14,624 nucleotides of DNA from JBBIQZ01 sp037442065 (GTDB lineage Bacteria > Patescibacteriota > CPR2_A > CG2-30-33-46), in assembly GCA_037442065.1 (NCBI GenBank), contig JBBIQZ010000014.1, positions 1 through 14,624 of the forward strand. The letters are read 5' to 3'. Position numbers and translations under genes: made by a program. This document shows, in pieces, positions 7,311-13,803 of the stretch (the first letter of the stretch is position 1; each line of letters starts with the position of its first letter). The notes under the pieces were generated by a model, which was not told where the DNA came from, searched no databases, and saw nothing but the letters and a program-made list of their open reading frames with translations.

Positions 7311-7552
7311 TTATATTGAGTCGTAAGAAAACCCGAATTGTGTCTTATGAAATTGCAAAAGCCCAATTATTAAGCCACTCATAATCTCTAGAATTTTAGG
7401 ATTAGGAAGCGCTTTTACGGCGAAATACTCCCTAAATCCAGGGATAATAGAAAAAACATCATTAAGATTTTCTCCGGTTCCTATAATGCCTTTTTCATCA
7501 TATTGGAAGCAAATTATCCCCACCTAAAAGCCCATGCGGCTATTTTAGCCAT
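7311..7552 (-). pseudogene. Hypothetical small protein, apparent one-base frameshift near its start
   Basis: A well-placed Shine-Dalgarno sequence (GAGGAAGG) precedes ATG 7552, which opens MAKIAAWAFRWG and then stops at a TAA within 13 codons. The next frame opens at GTG 7523 and gives 70 residues to the TAA at 7311, including IICFQYDEKGIIGTGENL and NPKILEIMSGLIIGLLQF. Adding one G to the GGGG run near 7519 joins both parts into one protein of about 80 residues. The GTG has a stop codon directly before it and no ribosome site of its own, so the joined form is more likely the original gene. I do not recognise the product. It may be a sequencing error or a decayed gene. It is followed by a terminator. 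Confidence 0.5.
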
Positions 7553-7553
7553 C

Positions 7554-7906
7554 TTACTTTCCTTCCTCATTGCCATTATTTGCAAAAGGATTTACTATCT
7601 TGTGCTCCTCCCAAAATCCCAAATCTACTCTTTTAAGATAATTTTGAACTAATTCTTGGTATGCATCAAAAAATATTTCCGGTATCTCCTCAATCAATGA
7701 ACTGTCTTGATATTGTTTCATTAAATCTATAAGTTTTCAAGTTTACTTATATCGGAAGTATAATCAGCGAATATGCATGTATTAACTCTAATTAAGTGCT
7801 TTCGCTGGTTTGGGTCGTCGTAGATTATGTGAAGGCAATAGCCGGATTCCGGTCGCTTTTGCTTTTCCTTGTAGACATCTATTCTAGAAATGGCCATGTT
7901 GCTCAA
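7554..7906 (-). pseudogene. Hypothetical protein split into two ORFs by an apparent one-base deletion
   Basis: A strong Shine-Dalgarno sequence (AAGGAG, about 7915-7920) lies 8 bases before TTG 7906. The first ORF (7727-7906, 59 residues) includes AISRIDVYKEKQKRPESGYC and ends SKLENL. A second ORF starts five bases past that stop (7554-7721, 55 residues), including EEIPEIFFDAYQELVQNYLK. Inserting one A after AACTTA near 7730 turns the junction into LENLIDLMKQYQ, a smooth helix, giving a protein of about 118 residues. The second ORF has no ribosome site of its own. No family is recognised. Together with the neighbour at 7311-7552, this is a two-gene cassette with two putative indels, so decay or local sequence error are both possible. 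Confidence 0.5.
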
Positions 7907-7930
7907 TTAAATCACTCCTTTTCGTGAACT

Positions 7931-7939
7931 AATTTAACA
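7931..7939 (-). promoter_or_regulatory. Possible extended -10 promoter of the hypothetical gene pair
   Basis: TGTTAAATT reads on the minus strand upstream of the Shine-Dalgarno sequence at 7915-7920. The -10 matches four of six consensus bases and has the TGn extension. Confidence 0.35.
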
Positions 7940-7985
7940 TCAAGGAACGAAATATAATATTAATATATTATTTAGAAAAAAGAAA

Positions 7986-8435
7986 TCAACCAAAAATACT
8001 TAAAGATTCCAAAACCGCAATTGTCGCTTCGGCGCCTAAACCAACTCTTTCTTTTGCCTGCTTTGAATTTAAGCAAGTTAAAATTCCAAAACTAATAGGT
8101 TTTTTATATTTGATAGTTAAATCTTTAATAGCTTCGGAAACATTCTGGGCGATATATTCAAAATGCTGGGTCTCGCCTTTTATTAAACAGCCTAAAGGAA
8201 CAAAACCGTCAAATTTATCTTTTTCCAGTAAATTTACCAAGGCGTAAATTATTTCAAAACTGCCCTTTACTTCAAAAATCTCATAACTTACTTTGTAATT
8301 TTCTAAAACCTTTCGGGCCTTTTCCAGCATTTTGCCGGTAATTTCCTCATTAAAATTGGATTTGATTACAGCAATCCTTTTGCCAATTAATCTTTGAGGG
8401 TTTATGTTTTTATTTGCAAAAAAGTCCCGTTTCAT
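7986..8435 (-). CDS. ribH: 6,7-dimethyl-8-ribityllumazine synthase
   Basis: This 149-residue protein matches the lumazine synthase family in length and motifs: SNFNEEIT (26-33, substrate aromatic loop), VKGSFEI (56-62, usually VPGSFEIP), LGCLIKGETQHFEYI (81-95) with the catalytic-type His91, and SFGILTC (115-121). The enzyme condenses the ribitylamino-pyrimidinedione with dihydroxybutanone phosphate, the step before riboflavin synthase. The ATG overlaps the TGA of riboflavin synthase (ATGA, 8432-8435), so the two enzymes are translationally coupled. The C-terminal phosphate-binding region is ERVGLGAEAT, a departure from the common R-x-G-x-K-x-GNKG pattern, though Arg130 remains. RibBA and RibD, needed to make the substrates, are not in this window. 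Confidence 0.95.
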   Translation of the reverse strand: MKRDFFANKNINPQRLIGKRIAVIKSNFNEEITGKMLEKARKVLENYKVSYEIFEVKGSFEIIYALVNLLEKDKFDGFVPLGCLIKGETQHFEYIAQNVSEAIKDLTIKYKKPISFGILTCLNSKQAKERVGLGAEATIAVLESLSIFG

Positions 8436-9010
8436 TTTATAAGCCTTTCTAAATACTTGGCAATTACATCAAATTCTAAATTAACCGTATCGCCTATTTT
8501 AAGTCCACCTAAATTAGTAATTTTTAAGGTATGAGGAATTAAAGAAACAGAAAAACTATTGTTCCCCGCTTTTACAACGGTTAAACTAACCCCATTTACA
8601 GCGACTGAACCTTTGTTAACTAAGTATTTTGCAAATTTTTTATCAACGGAAAATTCTATAACTTTTGAGTTGCCAGAATTTTTTATCTTTTTAACTCTTC
8701 CGGTTAAATCAATGTGCCCAGTAACTAAATGACCGCTTAATAAATCATTTAATTTTAAACTTCTTTCCAAATTTACATTATCGCCAATTTTTCGCTCGCC
8801 TATATTGGTTTTTGATAGAGTTTCCGGCATATATTCAACTTTAAAATTAGCGCCTGTTTTTATAATTGTCGAACAAATGCCGTCAACTAAAACGCTTTCA
8901 CCAACTTTTAGTTTCCATTTTAACGGTTTTTTAATTTCTGCTAAAAGATTGCCCTTTTGGTTAGCAATTTTTTTTATTGGCATTTTTATTTCTGTTATTC
9001 CAGAAAACAT
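8432..9010 (-). CDS. ribE: Riboflavin synthase alpha chain
   Basis: This 192-residue protein has the two tandem lumazine-binding barrels of the family. The first begins MFSGITE and includes VDGICSTI (42-49, usual form NGVCLTV) with Cys46, PETLSKTNIG (62-71) and LSGHLVTGHID (91-101). The second includes VNGVSLTV (138-145) and SVSLIPHTL..TNLG (154-168). It dismutates two lumazine molecules to riboflavin and the pyrimidine substrate that RibH reuses. The canonical MFSGI start fixes ATG 9010, which means the gene truly overlaps the end of the riboflavin kinase gene by 50 bp. Its Shine-Dalgarno sequence (AAGGAAG) lies inside the kinase reading frame. Confidence 0.95.
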   Translation of the reverse strand: MFSGITEIKMPIKKIANQKGNLLAEIKKPLKWKLKVGESVLVDGICSTIIKTGANFKVEYMPETLSKTNIGERKIGDNVNLERSLKLNDLLSGHLVTGHIDLTGRVKKIKNSGNSKVIEFSVDKKFAKYLVNKGSVAVNGVSLTVVKAGNNSFSVSLIPHTLKITNLGGLKIGDTVNLEFDVIAKYLERLIK

Positions 9011-9359
9011 TTGCTTCCTTAATATCTTTTTTTATCTGTTTTGTTAATTCCTCTACTGAATTAAATTTCTTGTTTCCCCTAATCTTTCTAAAAAGCGTTA
9101 ACTTAACCGTTTCATTATAAATATCTTTAGAAAAATTTAAAATATGAGTTTCAATGCGGCGTTTCTTGTCATTAAAGGTTTCCGGCTGACCAATAAAAGT
9201 AACACTTGACCAGTCTTTACCTAAAACTTTGCTTTTTGAAATATAAACCCCATCTTTTATTTTTAAATCTTTAATCTCCAAATTAAAAGTGGGAAACCCT
9301 AACTTCTCCCCTCTTTTGTTGCCTTTTTGAACTCTACCTATAAGAACGCTTTCTTCCAC
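8961..9359 (-). CDS. Stand-alone riboflavin kinase
   Basis: This 132-residue protein corresponds to only the C-terminal kinase half of the usual bifunctional RibF. Family motifs are GRVQKGNKRGEKLGFPTFNL (8-27, with the PTxN nucleotide/metal site), IETHILNFSKDIY (69-81, with Glu70 as the likely catalytic base), and KFNSVEELTKQI (98-109). It should phosphorylate riboflavin to FMN using ATP. The N-terminal FMN adenylyltransferase domain is absent, so FAD would have to come from another enzyme. It starts at GTG 9359, four bases after the transporter stop, with no clear Shine-Dalgarno sequence. The last 16 or so residues (ending NRNKNANKKNC) are read from DNA that also encodes the start of riboflavin synthase, and look like a non-family tail. 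Confidence 0.9.
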   Translation of the reverse strand: MEESVLIGRVQKGNKRGEKLGFPTFNLEIKDLKIKDGVYISKSKVLGKDWSSVTFIGQPETFNDKKRRIETHILNFSKDIYNETVKLTLFRKIRGNKKFNSVEELTKQIKKDIKEANVFWNNRNKNANKKNC

Positions 9360-9363
9360 GATT

Positions 9364-10818
9364 TTACTTTAAAAATGGAATTATTATCATTGCTACAACA
9401 CTAATACCCATAAGAACGGTTGCTATAAAACCCCAAACATTAACCCATCTTGGATTCGTAAACCCTCGCATAATTTTCTTATCGTTGCCTATTCTAAATA
9501 TAAAAAACATTAATATCGGCGCGGCAATGCCGTTTACAACCGCGGCATAAAAAAGCGCTCTTATAGGGTTAATATTTAAAAAGTTTAAAGCCAAACCAAT
9601 TAGCAAAGATACAATGATTACCCCGTAAAATCCTTTGGCTTGGACAAATTTTTTACTTAAACCTTCCTTCCATTTAAATAATTCAGAAAATGCATAAGCT
9701 GAAGCTCCGGCTAAAACAGGTACTGCCAAAAGACCAACCCCAAAAATTCCAGCAGTAAATAATAGATAAGCAAAGTTTCCCGCCAATGGCTTTAAAGCTA
9801 ATGCGGCCCCTTCGGCCGAGTCAATGCTGGTAATGCCGTTTTTATTTAAAACAAACGCCGTTGTAATGATTATAAATAAAAATACGATGTTAGCTAAAGT
9901 CATTCCGGTATAAGTATCTTTGCGCATTTCTTCTATTTCGTACTTTGTGGCGATTTTTCTGTGGTCGGATAATATTTTTTTGTCTCGCTCGTCTTCTATT
10001 TCCTCAGAGGCTTGCCAGAAAAAAAGATATGGAGTTATGGTAGTTCCCATCACCGCCACCATCGCCATTATAAACGAAGCATCAAAAATGATATGCGGTA
10101 TCATAATGCTTTTTATTACTTCTCCCCAATCGGGATTTATTAAAAATCCGGTAATAATATATGCCAGTAAAGACAGGGTTAACCATTTTAATATTCGCGC
10201 ATATTTATGATAAGGAAGAGAAATCTCAAGTAGAATAATTATTAGGGTAACCACAATCGCTGTAAGATAAAAATTAATTGGGAAAATTAACTTAAAAGAT
10301 GCAGCCATCGCCCCAATATCGGCTCCGATATTTATGGTGTTAGCTATCAAAAGCAGAAGAACTAAAGGATATAGTATTTTCTTGCCATAAAATTTACCAA
10401 TAGCGCCGGCTAATCCTTTTTCGGTAACAATTCCTATCCTGGCAACCGTTTCTTGAACCGCTGTCATCATTGGCACAAGATACAAAGCCAGCCAGCTAAA
10501 CCCCAACCCATATGTTGAGCCAACAGAAGAATATGTCCCTATTCCAGAAGGGTCATCATCGGATGCGCCGGAAATTACACCCGGCCCAAGGGTTTTAAGA
10601 TACGAAAGATGCTGTTTAGAACGAGCTTTCTTTGGTAGTTTTAAATATTTTTCTAATTCTTTAGCAGGAATAAGCAGGGTGCCGTCTTCGATAATTGGCT
10701 TAATGATATCTTTACGAATCAAATAGGCAAGCTTACGAATTGAAATGCCAAAATCTCTCTCAACATCTCTAAGAGTATAATTGGTAAATATCCTAAATCT
10801 GTTATCTTTAGCTTTCAT
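9364..10818 (-). CDS. NRAMP-family metal transporter with N-terminal helix-turn-helix-like domain
   Basis: The protein has 484 residues. Residues 13-60 (YTLRDVERDFGISIRKLAYL, then a basic stretch, GTLLIPAKELEKYLK) look like the MerR/excisionase-type DNA-binding fold. Residues 72-484 are an NRAMP core with about eleven hydrophobic segments. TM1 carries SDDDPSGIGTYSS (86-98) where classical NRAMP has DPGN. TM6 carries GTTITPYLFFWQASEE (258-273) where classical members have a Met-Pro-His. The metal-coordinating methionine is therefore missing, so the substrate may not be Mn or Fe; Mg-like selectivity is possible. It is the first gene of an operon with riboflavin kinase, ribE and ribH. The fused domain is in frame with the only visible promoter, so a shorter protein is not suggested. 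Function as a metal-responsive DNA-binding module is inference. Confidence 0.9.
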   Translation of the reverse strand: MKAKDNRFRIFTNYTLRDVERDFGISIRKLAYLIRKDIIKPIIEDGTLLIPAKELEKYLKLPKKARSKQHLSYLKTLGPGVISGASDDDPSGIGTYSSVGSTYGLGFSWLALYLVPMMTAVQETVARIGIVTEKGLAGAIGKFYGKKILYPLVLLLLIANTINIGADIGAMAASFKLIFPINFYLTAIVVTLIIILLEISLPYHKYARILKWLTLSLLAYIITGFLINPDWGEVIKSIMIPHIIFDASFIMAMVAVMGTTITPYLFFWQASEEIEDERDKKILSDHRKIATKYEIEEMRKDTYTGMTLANIVFLFIIITTAFVLNKNGITSIDSAEGAALALKPLAGNFAYLLFTAGIFGVGLLAVPVLAGASAYAFSELFKWKEGLSKKFVQAKGFYGVIIVSLLIGLALNFLNINPIRALFYAAVVNGIAAPILMFFIFRIGNDKKIMRGFTNPRWVNVWGFIATVLMGISVVAMIIIPFLK

Positions 10819-10826
10819 TTATTAAA

Positions 10827-10835
10827 ATTATATCA
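10827..10835 (-). promoter_or_regulatory. Extended -10 promoter of the transporter/riboflavin operon, leaderless-type position
   Basis: TGATATAAT (TG, one base, perfect TATAAT) on the minus strand ends 8 bases before ATG 10818. There is no Shine-Dalgarno sequence. The hexamer 17 bases upstream is only TTAAGT. No flavin riboswitch fits in the short space up to tRNA-His. Confidence 0.6.
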
Positions 10836-10868
10836 AAAATTAGTAAAACACTTAATTTTAAAATATAA

Positions 10869-10886
10869 AATGGCCTTACAGCCATT
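10869..10886 (-). terminator. Weak terminator after tRNA-His
   Basis: The stem is AATGGC/GCCATT with a 6-base loop, followed on the minus strand by TTATATTTT. It begins 6 bases after the tRNA CCA. Confidence 0.55.
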
Positions 10887-10892
10887 AAATAC

Positions 10893-10967
10893 TGGGGTGG
10901 CTAGAGGGAATCGAACCCTCACTAGCAGGACCACAACCTGCAGTTCTACCATTAAACTATAGCCACC
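10893..10967 (-). tRNA. tRNA-His (anticodon GUG)
   Basis: The acceptor stem is GTGGCTA/TAGCCAC, preceded by the His-specific extra G(-1) at 10967 pairing with C73. CCA is encoded. The anticodon stem is TGCAGG/CCTGC with loop TTGTGGT, anticodon GUG. The T arm is GAGGGTTCGATTCCCTC. Confidence 0.97.
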
Positions 10968-10981
10968 ATAACATAAAGATA

Positions 10982-11010
10982 ATTATAAATTCGTTCTAAA
11001 AAACTATCAA
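10982..11010 (-). promoter_or_regulatory. Sigma-70 type promoter of tRNA-His
   Basis: TTGATA (11005-11010), exactly 17 bases, then perfect TATAAT (10982-10987) read on the minus strand. The start would be near 10975, some 8 bases before the tRNA. This is the best consensus promoter in the window. Its -35 lies just outside the cupin stop codon. Confidence 0.8.
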
Positions 11011-11015
11011 TATAA

Positions 11016-11375
11016 TTAATCTTTAACCCAATAGAGATCATTCTCGGCCACATCTATTTTAAAGGCGATATATTTCCAAGTTCGTCCTGAATTATTTTTT
11101 GTAGAGTGAATCTCGTTAGACTCGCAAATCAAAAAATCGCCAGGAGAACATAGAATCTCTTTGTTGTTTATACCAAAAATTCCTTCGCCTTCTAGAAAGT
11201 AAAAAGCTTCGGTTGTTTTCTTGTGATAATGAGGCTTAACCTCTGTTTTAGAATCAATAAGAATAAATTGAACTAAGGCCTTTGCAGAAACCAAATCAAT
11301 CCCCCTTTGCAAAACTTTTTTATTATAACCCTGACCCTTAACAAATTCTCCTTCGCCAGACTTTATAAATCTCAT
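11016..11375 (-). CDS. Single-domain cupin protein
   Basis: This 119-residue protein fits the small cupin_2 type, a single beta-barrel. Motif 1 is KPHYHKKTTEAFYFLEGEG (47-65), giving metal ligands His49, His51 and Glu56. Motif 2 is PGDFLICESNEIHS (78-91), giving His90. All four usual ligands are present, so metal binding is likely. Such proteins act as isomerases, dioxygenases or sugar-binding sensors, and the sequence does not decide which. ATG 11375 has a short Shine-Dalgarno sequence (AGGGG) and starts only 21 bases after the CCA of tRNA-Arg(UCG), with TTTTT between. It may share the tRNA transcript. Confidence 0.85.
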   Translation of the reverse strand: MRFIKSGEGEFVKGQGYNKKVLQRGIDLVSAKALVQFILIDSKTEVKPHYHKKTTEAFYFLEGEGIFGINNKEILCSPGDFLICESNEIHSTKNNSGRTWKYIAFKIDVAENDLYWVKD

Positions 11376-11396
11376 AGAACCCCTGATGATTAAAAA

Positions 11397-11473
11397 TGGC
11401 GCGCCCGGTAGGATTCGAACCCACGACCTACTGGTCCGAAGCCAGTCGCTCTAATCCGCTGAGCTACGGGCGC
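11397..11473 (-). tRNA. tRNA-Arg (anticodon UCG)
   Basis: The acceptor stem is GCGCCCG/CGGGCGC with discriminator G and an encoded CCA. The D arm is GCTC...GAGC. The anticodon stem is ACTGG/CCAGT with loop CTTCGGA, so the anticodon UCG reads CGA. The T arm GTGGGTTCGAATCCTAC has one G-T pair. Confidence 0.95.
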
Positions 11474-11488
11474 CTCGCTTTGCTCGAC

Positions 11489-11532
11489 GTAAACTTACTT
11501 AGTTTACATTGATTAAACTTTCGTTTACGAAA
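11489..11532 (-). other. Two small hairpins between tRNA-Gly and tRNA-Arg
   Basis: GTAAACT/AGTTTAC (11489-11507, 5-base loop) and TTTCG/CGAAA (11519-11532, 4-base loop) fill the spacer. The second directly abuts the CCA of tRNA-Gly. They could help 3' processing of the tRNA-Gly-tRNA-Arg precursor. No long T-run follows, so termination is unlikely. Confidence 0.45.
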
Positions 11533-11607
11533 TGGAGCGGGTAACGGGAATTGAACCCGTATCTTCTGCTTGGAAGGCAGATATAATAGCCGTTATACGA
11601 TACCCGC
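11533..11607 (-). tRNA. tRNA-Gly (anticodon UCC)
   Basis: The acceptor stem is GCGGGTA/TACCCGC with discriminator T and an encoded CCA. The anticodon loop is CTTCCAA, anticodon UCC. The T arm is ACGGGTTCAATTCCCGT. It is probably co-transcribed with tRNA-Arg(UCG) 59 bases downstream. Confidence 0.96.
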
Positions 11608-11660
11608 GGGTTGATGGTCGCAATTACTGAACTAAGTGCGAACCTTTTTTGAGCAAGAAT

Positions 11661-11680
11661 TTCTGCCCTGACGGGCAGAA
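11661..11680. repeat. Perfect 8-bp-stem palindrome with TGAC loop
   Basis: The arms are TTCTGCCC and GGGCAGAA. The loop tetranucleotide is shared with the hairpin at 11699-11712, suggesting a common repeat family. Confidence 0.8.
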
Positions 11681-11698
11681 ACCCGCCCCAGCGGCTCG

Positions 11699-11712
11699 CC
11701 GCCTGACGGCGG
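11699..11712. repeat. 5-bp-stem palindrome with TGAC loop
   Basis: The arms are CCGCC and GGCGG around TGAC, 19 bases from the larger palindrome with the same loop. Confidence 0.75.
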
Positions 11713-11899
11713 ACAAAGCCCGCAAAAATTCCTTTCCCCAGATCCCCTTTCCTTTTTTTGCCCGCCTGGTGCCTGCCCACCAAAGTTTTAACGACGATGG
11801 GGAAACCCAAGAGCGTTTTTTTAGACGGCGGCGGGACTTCAAATTAGCGGTGGGTGGAATTATAATTTGTTATTATCTTATAATATTTTTCCCAAAAAG

Positions 11900-12358
11900 T
11901 CACTGCCTATCATTTGAAAATCTTGTCAAAATTTCTTTTTGTGAATCCTGAAAATGAATCGACGGCCGTTTTATTTTAATGAAATTAATAGCTTCCTCGG
12001 GACTTTTCCCTTGCTTTATTAAATATGCCGCTACCAGCGTTGGTGCGCGGCCGTGTCCATTTTTGCAATGAACATATGATTTCTTTTTTAATAAAATTAA
12101 TTTTTCCAAAATGGCTACCCCAAAATTTAACTGTTCTAAAGTGGGGGCAGAATAATCTTTTACTGGAATCCAAACATAAAATTGTACGCCAAATGGGGCA
12201 TCAACGTGCTCTTCTTCGAGAGAAATGTCGGCCTCAATGCCTTCCTGTTTTAGTTTCTCATCAAAATGCGCTTGGCAACATTGATTCGTGCCAATGTAAA
12301 TGCCGTCGGTGATATAGTTATATTCAAGCTGTTTAATTTGGGGATGTTCTTGGTTCAT
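11900..12358 (-). CDS. Dual-specificity-type protein phosphatase
   Basis: This 152-residue protein has the Cys-based phosphatase signature YVHCKNGHGRAPT (95-107), an HCX5R loop with Cys98 nucleophile and Arg104. A preceding WIPVKDYSAPT (63-73) offers Asp68 as general acid. The fold and length fit a minimal DSP domain with no extra module. A vicinal Cys pair (Cys27-Cys28, TNQCCQAHF) near the N-terminus is unusual beside a mercury enzyme. The start is ATG 12358, which forms ATGA with the merA stop. A TTG two codons earlier is less likely. It is thus translationally coupled to merA and is the last gene of the operon. The substrate (phosphoprotein, phospholipid or nucleotide) cannot be told. Confidence 0.9.
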   Translation of the reverse strand: MNQEHPQIKQLEYNYITDGIYIGTNQCCQAHFDEKLKQEGIEADISLEEEHVDAPFGVQFYVWIPVKDYSAPTLEQLNFGVAILEKLILLKKKSYVHCKNGHGRAPTLVAAYLIKQGKSPEEAINFIKIKRPSIHFQDSQKEILTRFSNDRQ

Positions 12359-13803
12359 ATACAACAGCTTAATTTGTTAATATCTTTGGTAAATGACAGC
12401 GCTGCAATTTTTATCGCTTCTGAAAGCGTCGGAAACATCGGCAGGGCATTTATCACATCGTCAATCGTGTTTTTGTTTTTTATGAGCATCATCGCGCAGG
12501 CTGCGAGCTCTCCGGCGTTCAGCGCGAGAATGTGCACGCCCAAAATTTGTTTCGTTTCAGGATTAATCATCATTTTTATCATTCCCTCGTTACGATGCAT
12601 AATGATCGCTTTCGGCACATCTGCAAACGAGATAGTTCTGCAAGAGCAAACGCCCATTTGCTTTATCTGCTCATCTTCAGTAAAGCCGACACCGGCAAGC
12701 TGGGGGTCGGTAAAAATCGTGTAAGGCACGGAGTTGTAATCAATGGAAAGCGTTGCGCCTTTGAGCGCGTTTTCGGCAGCAAGCGTTCCTTCTCGTCCGG
12801 CAGTCGTCTCGAGCCGCAAGGGAGCGTTTGTAACATCGCCTACCGCAAAAATGTTCTTGTTTGCCTGCCCTGAGCCAGATCGAAGGGTTTGGAAATTTTG
12901 ATTGACGACAATCGCCTGCTGTTTGTTTATCTCAACGCCGACGATATCGAGACCAAGTTCTTGCGTGTTTGGAGTTTTTCCTGCCGCCAAAAGTATTTCA
13001 TCCGCCGAAACTTCCTCTTGCGCCTCGCCGATTCGATAAGATACAACTTTTTTGTTTCCATCTTTATGGGCGTTTTTTACTTCAACGTTGGTTTTGATTG
13101 TTATTCCTTCTTTCGCGAGGATGTCGGCGAGACGATCGGTCAGTGCTTTTTCAGAGTGCGGAAAAATTGAATCGCTGCGCTGTAAAATAGTTACCTTTGT
13201 GCCGAAGCGCGAAAACATTTGCGCAAATTCTAAGCCTAGCGGCCCCGCGCCGATGATTATCAATTCCTTCGGCTGTTTCGGCATTTTTAGAGCTTCGATG
13301 TGTGTAACAAACCCGACTTCACGGATACCATCTATCGGCGGTACGTTAGCGGTTGAGCCGGTAGCTATAATAAATTTATCTGAGCTCAATTTCTCGCCAG
13401 CTTGTTCTGAGCTTGTCGAACGGATCACCTCTACTTCATTTTGAGAAACAAATTTTGCCTTGCCTTTGATTACGGTTACATGCTCTAAATTCTTTAGAAC
13501 TTTTTCGTATTTCTCCTGGCGCATTTTTTCCACAAGCGAAAGTTCATCCTGTACGACTTTTTGAAAATCAAAGTCCTTGACCTTAATTTCAACACCGGGG
13601 ATTCCGTGGTGTTCGACCTGATGCATTAGTTCGCCGGCCCAAAGGAGTGCTTTAGAAGGAACGCATCCTACATTGACGCAGGTACCGCCGAGCGGAAGCC
13701 CCGCATTGATCATAGCGGTATTTGCCCCGAGTTCATTGGCGCGTATAGCGGCCGCAAACGCTCCTGCTCCGCCGCCGATAATAATAAGGTCAAACTTTTT
13801 CAT
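12355..13803 (-). CDS. merA: Mercury(II) reductase, without HMA domain
   Basis: This 482-residue flavin disulfide reductase has an FAD-binding GGGAGAFAAAIRANE (10-24), the redox-active GGTCVNVGCVPSK (39-51, Cys42 and Cys47) and an NAD(P)H site IIIGAGPLGLEFAQ (182-195). The C-terminus PTLSEAIKIAALSFTKDINK ends in LSCCI, with vicinal Cys480-Cys481. That terminal Cys pair is the hallmark of MerA, which hands Hg(II) to the inner active site for NADPH-dependent reduction to Hg(0). Dihydrolipoamide dehydrogenase lacks it. The N-terminal heavy-metal domain of many MerAs is absent. Residues 127-135 and 307-314 look like insertions encoded by a short palindromic repeat. The start overlaps the arsR stop by 14 bp. 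Base composition is richer in G+C than the flanking genes, suggesting acquisition by transfer. No merT, merP or merB is present. Confidence 0.93.
   Translation of the reverse strand: MKKFDLIIIGGGAGAFAAAIRANELGANTAMINAGLPLGGTCVNVGCVPSKALLWAGELMHQVEHHGIPGVEIKVKDFDFQKVVQDELSLVEKMRQEKYEKVLKNLEHVTVIKGKAKFVSQNEVEVIRSTSSEQAGEKLSSDKFIIATGSTANVPPIDGIREVGFVTHIEALKMPKQPKELIIIGAGPLGLEFAQMFSRFGTKVTILQRSDSIFPHSEKALTDRLADILAKEGITIKTNVEVKNAHKDGNKKVVSYRIGEAQEEVSADEILLAAGKTPNTQELGLDIVGVEINKQQAIVVNQNFQTLRSGSGQANKNIFAVGDVTNAPLRLETTAGREGTLAAENALKGATLSIDYNSVPYTIFTDPQLAGVGFTEDEQIKQMGVCSCRTISFADVPKAIIMHRNEGMIKMMINPETKQILGVHILALNAGELAACAMMLIKNKNTIDDVINALPMFPTLSEAIKIAALSFTKDINKLSCCI
12862..12885. repeat. Intragenic palindromic repeat, copy 2 in merA
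   Basis: On the minus strand the bases encode LRSGSGQA (307-314), between NQNFQT and NKNIFAVGDV, where related reductases continue without such a stretch. The core CTTCGA...GGCTCAG is partly self-complementary (CCCT...AGGG extends just outside). It aligns with copy 1. Confidence 0.6.
13399..13425. repeat. Intragenic palindromic repeat, copy 1 in merA
   Basis: On the minus strand it encodes IRSTSSEQA (127-135), between NEVEV and GEKLSSDKFI. The core GTTCGACAAGCTCAGAAC is self-complementary at its ends (GTTC/GAAC). Shared with copy 2 are TTCGA, GCTCAG, and CA-R-GC, in the same reading frame. Confidence 0.6.

Larger units (their letters stand above)
11608..11899. other. GC-rich non-coding stretch with three short palindromes
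   Basis: There is no convincing gene between tRNA-Gly and the phosphatase. The middle (about 11660-11860) is clearly richer in G+C than its surroundings. It contains TTCTGCCC/GGGCAGAA (11661-11680) and CCGCC/GGCGG (11699-11712), both with the same TGAC loop, plus TGGTG/CACCA (11767-11782). A 72-codon minus-strand ORF (11624-11842, TTG start) is basic, lacks a ribosome site and is probably chance. The hairpins may be dispersed genomic repeats or part of a structured RNA. Confidence 0.6.

Noticed and set aside
7515..7523. Programmed frameshift at the GGGG run
   Set aside because: A four-base G run is short for slippage and no stimulator structure is evident. Sequence error or decay is simpler.
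10819..10892. Flavin (FMN) riboswitch ahead of the riboflavin operon
   Set aside because: The 74-base gap holds only a small terminator and an extended -10 placed next to the ATG, which leaves no room for the conserved FMN element.
11499..11842. Two minus-strand ORFs (103 and 72 codons) upstream of and through tRNA-Gly
   Set aside because: One runs through the tRNA gene itself. The other has no ribosome site, a very basic composition and covers GC hairpins. Both are probably chance products of the GC-rich stretch.
12355..13803. Dihydrolipoamide dehydrogenase as the identity of the flavoprotein
   Set aside because: The C-terminal LSFTKDINKLSCC with vicinal cysteines is specific to mercuric reductase, and there are no 2-oxoacid dehydrogenase genes nearby.
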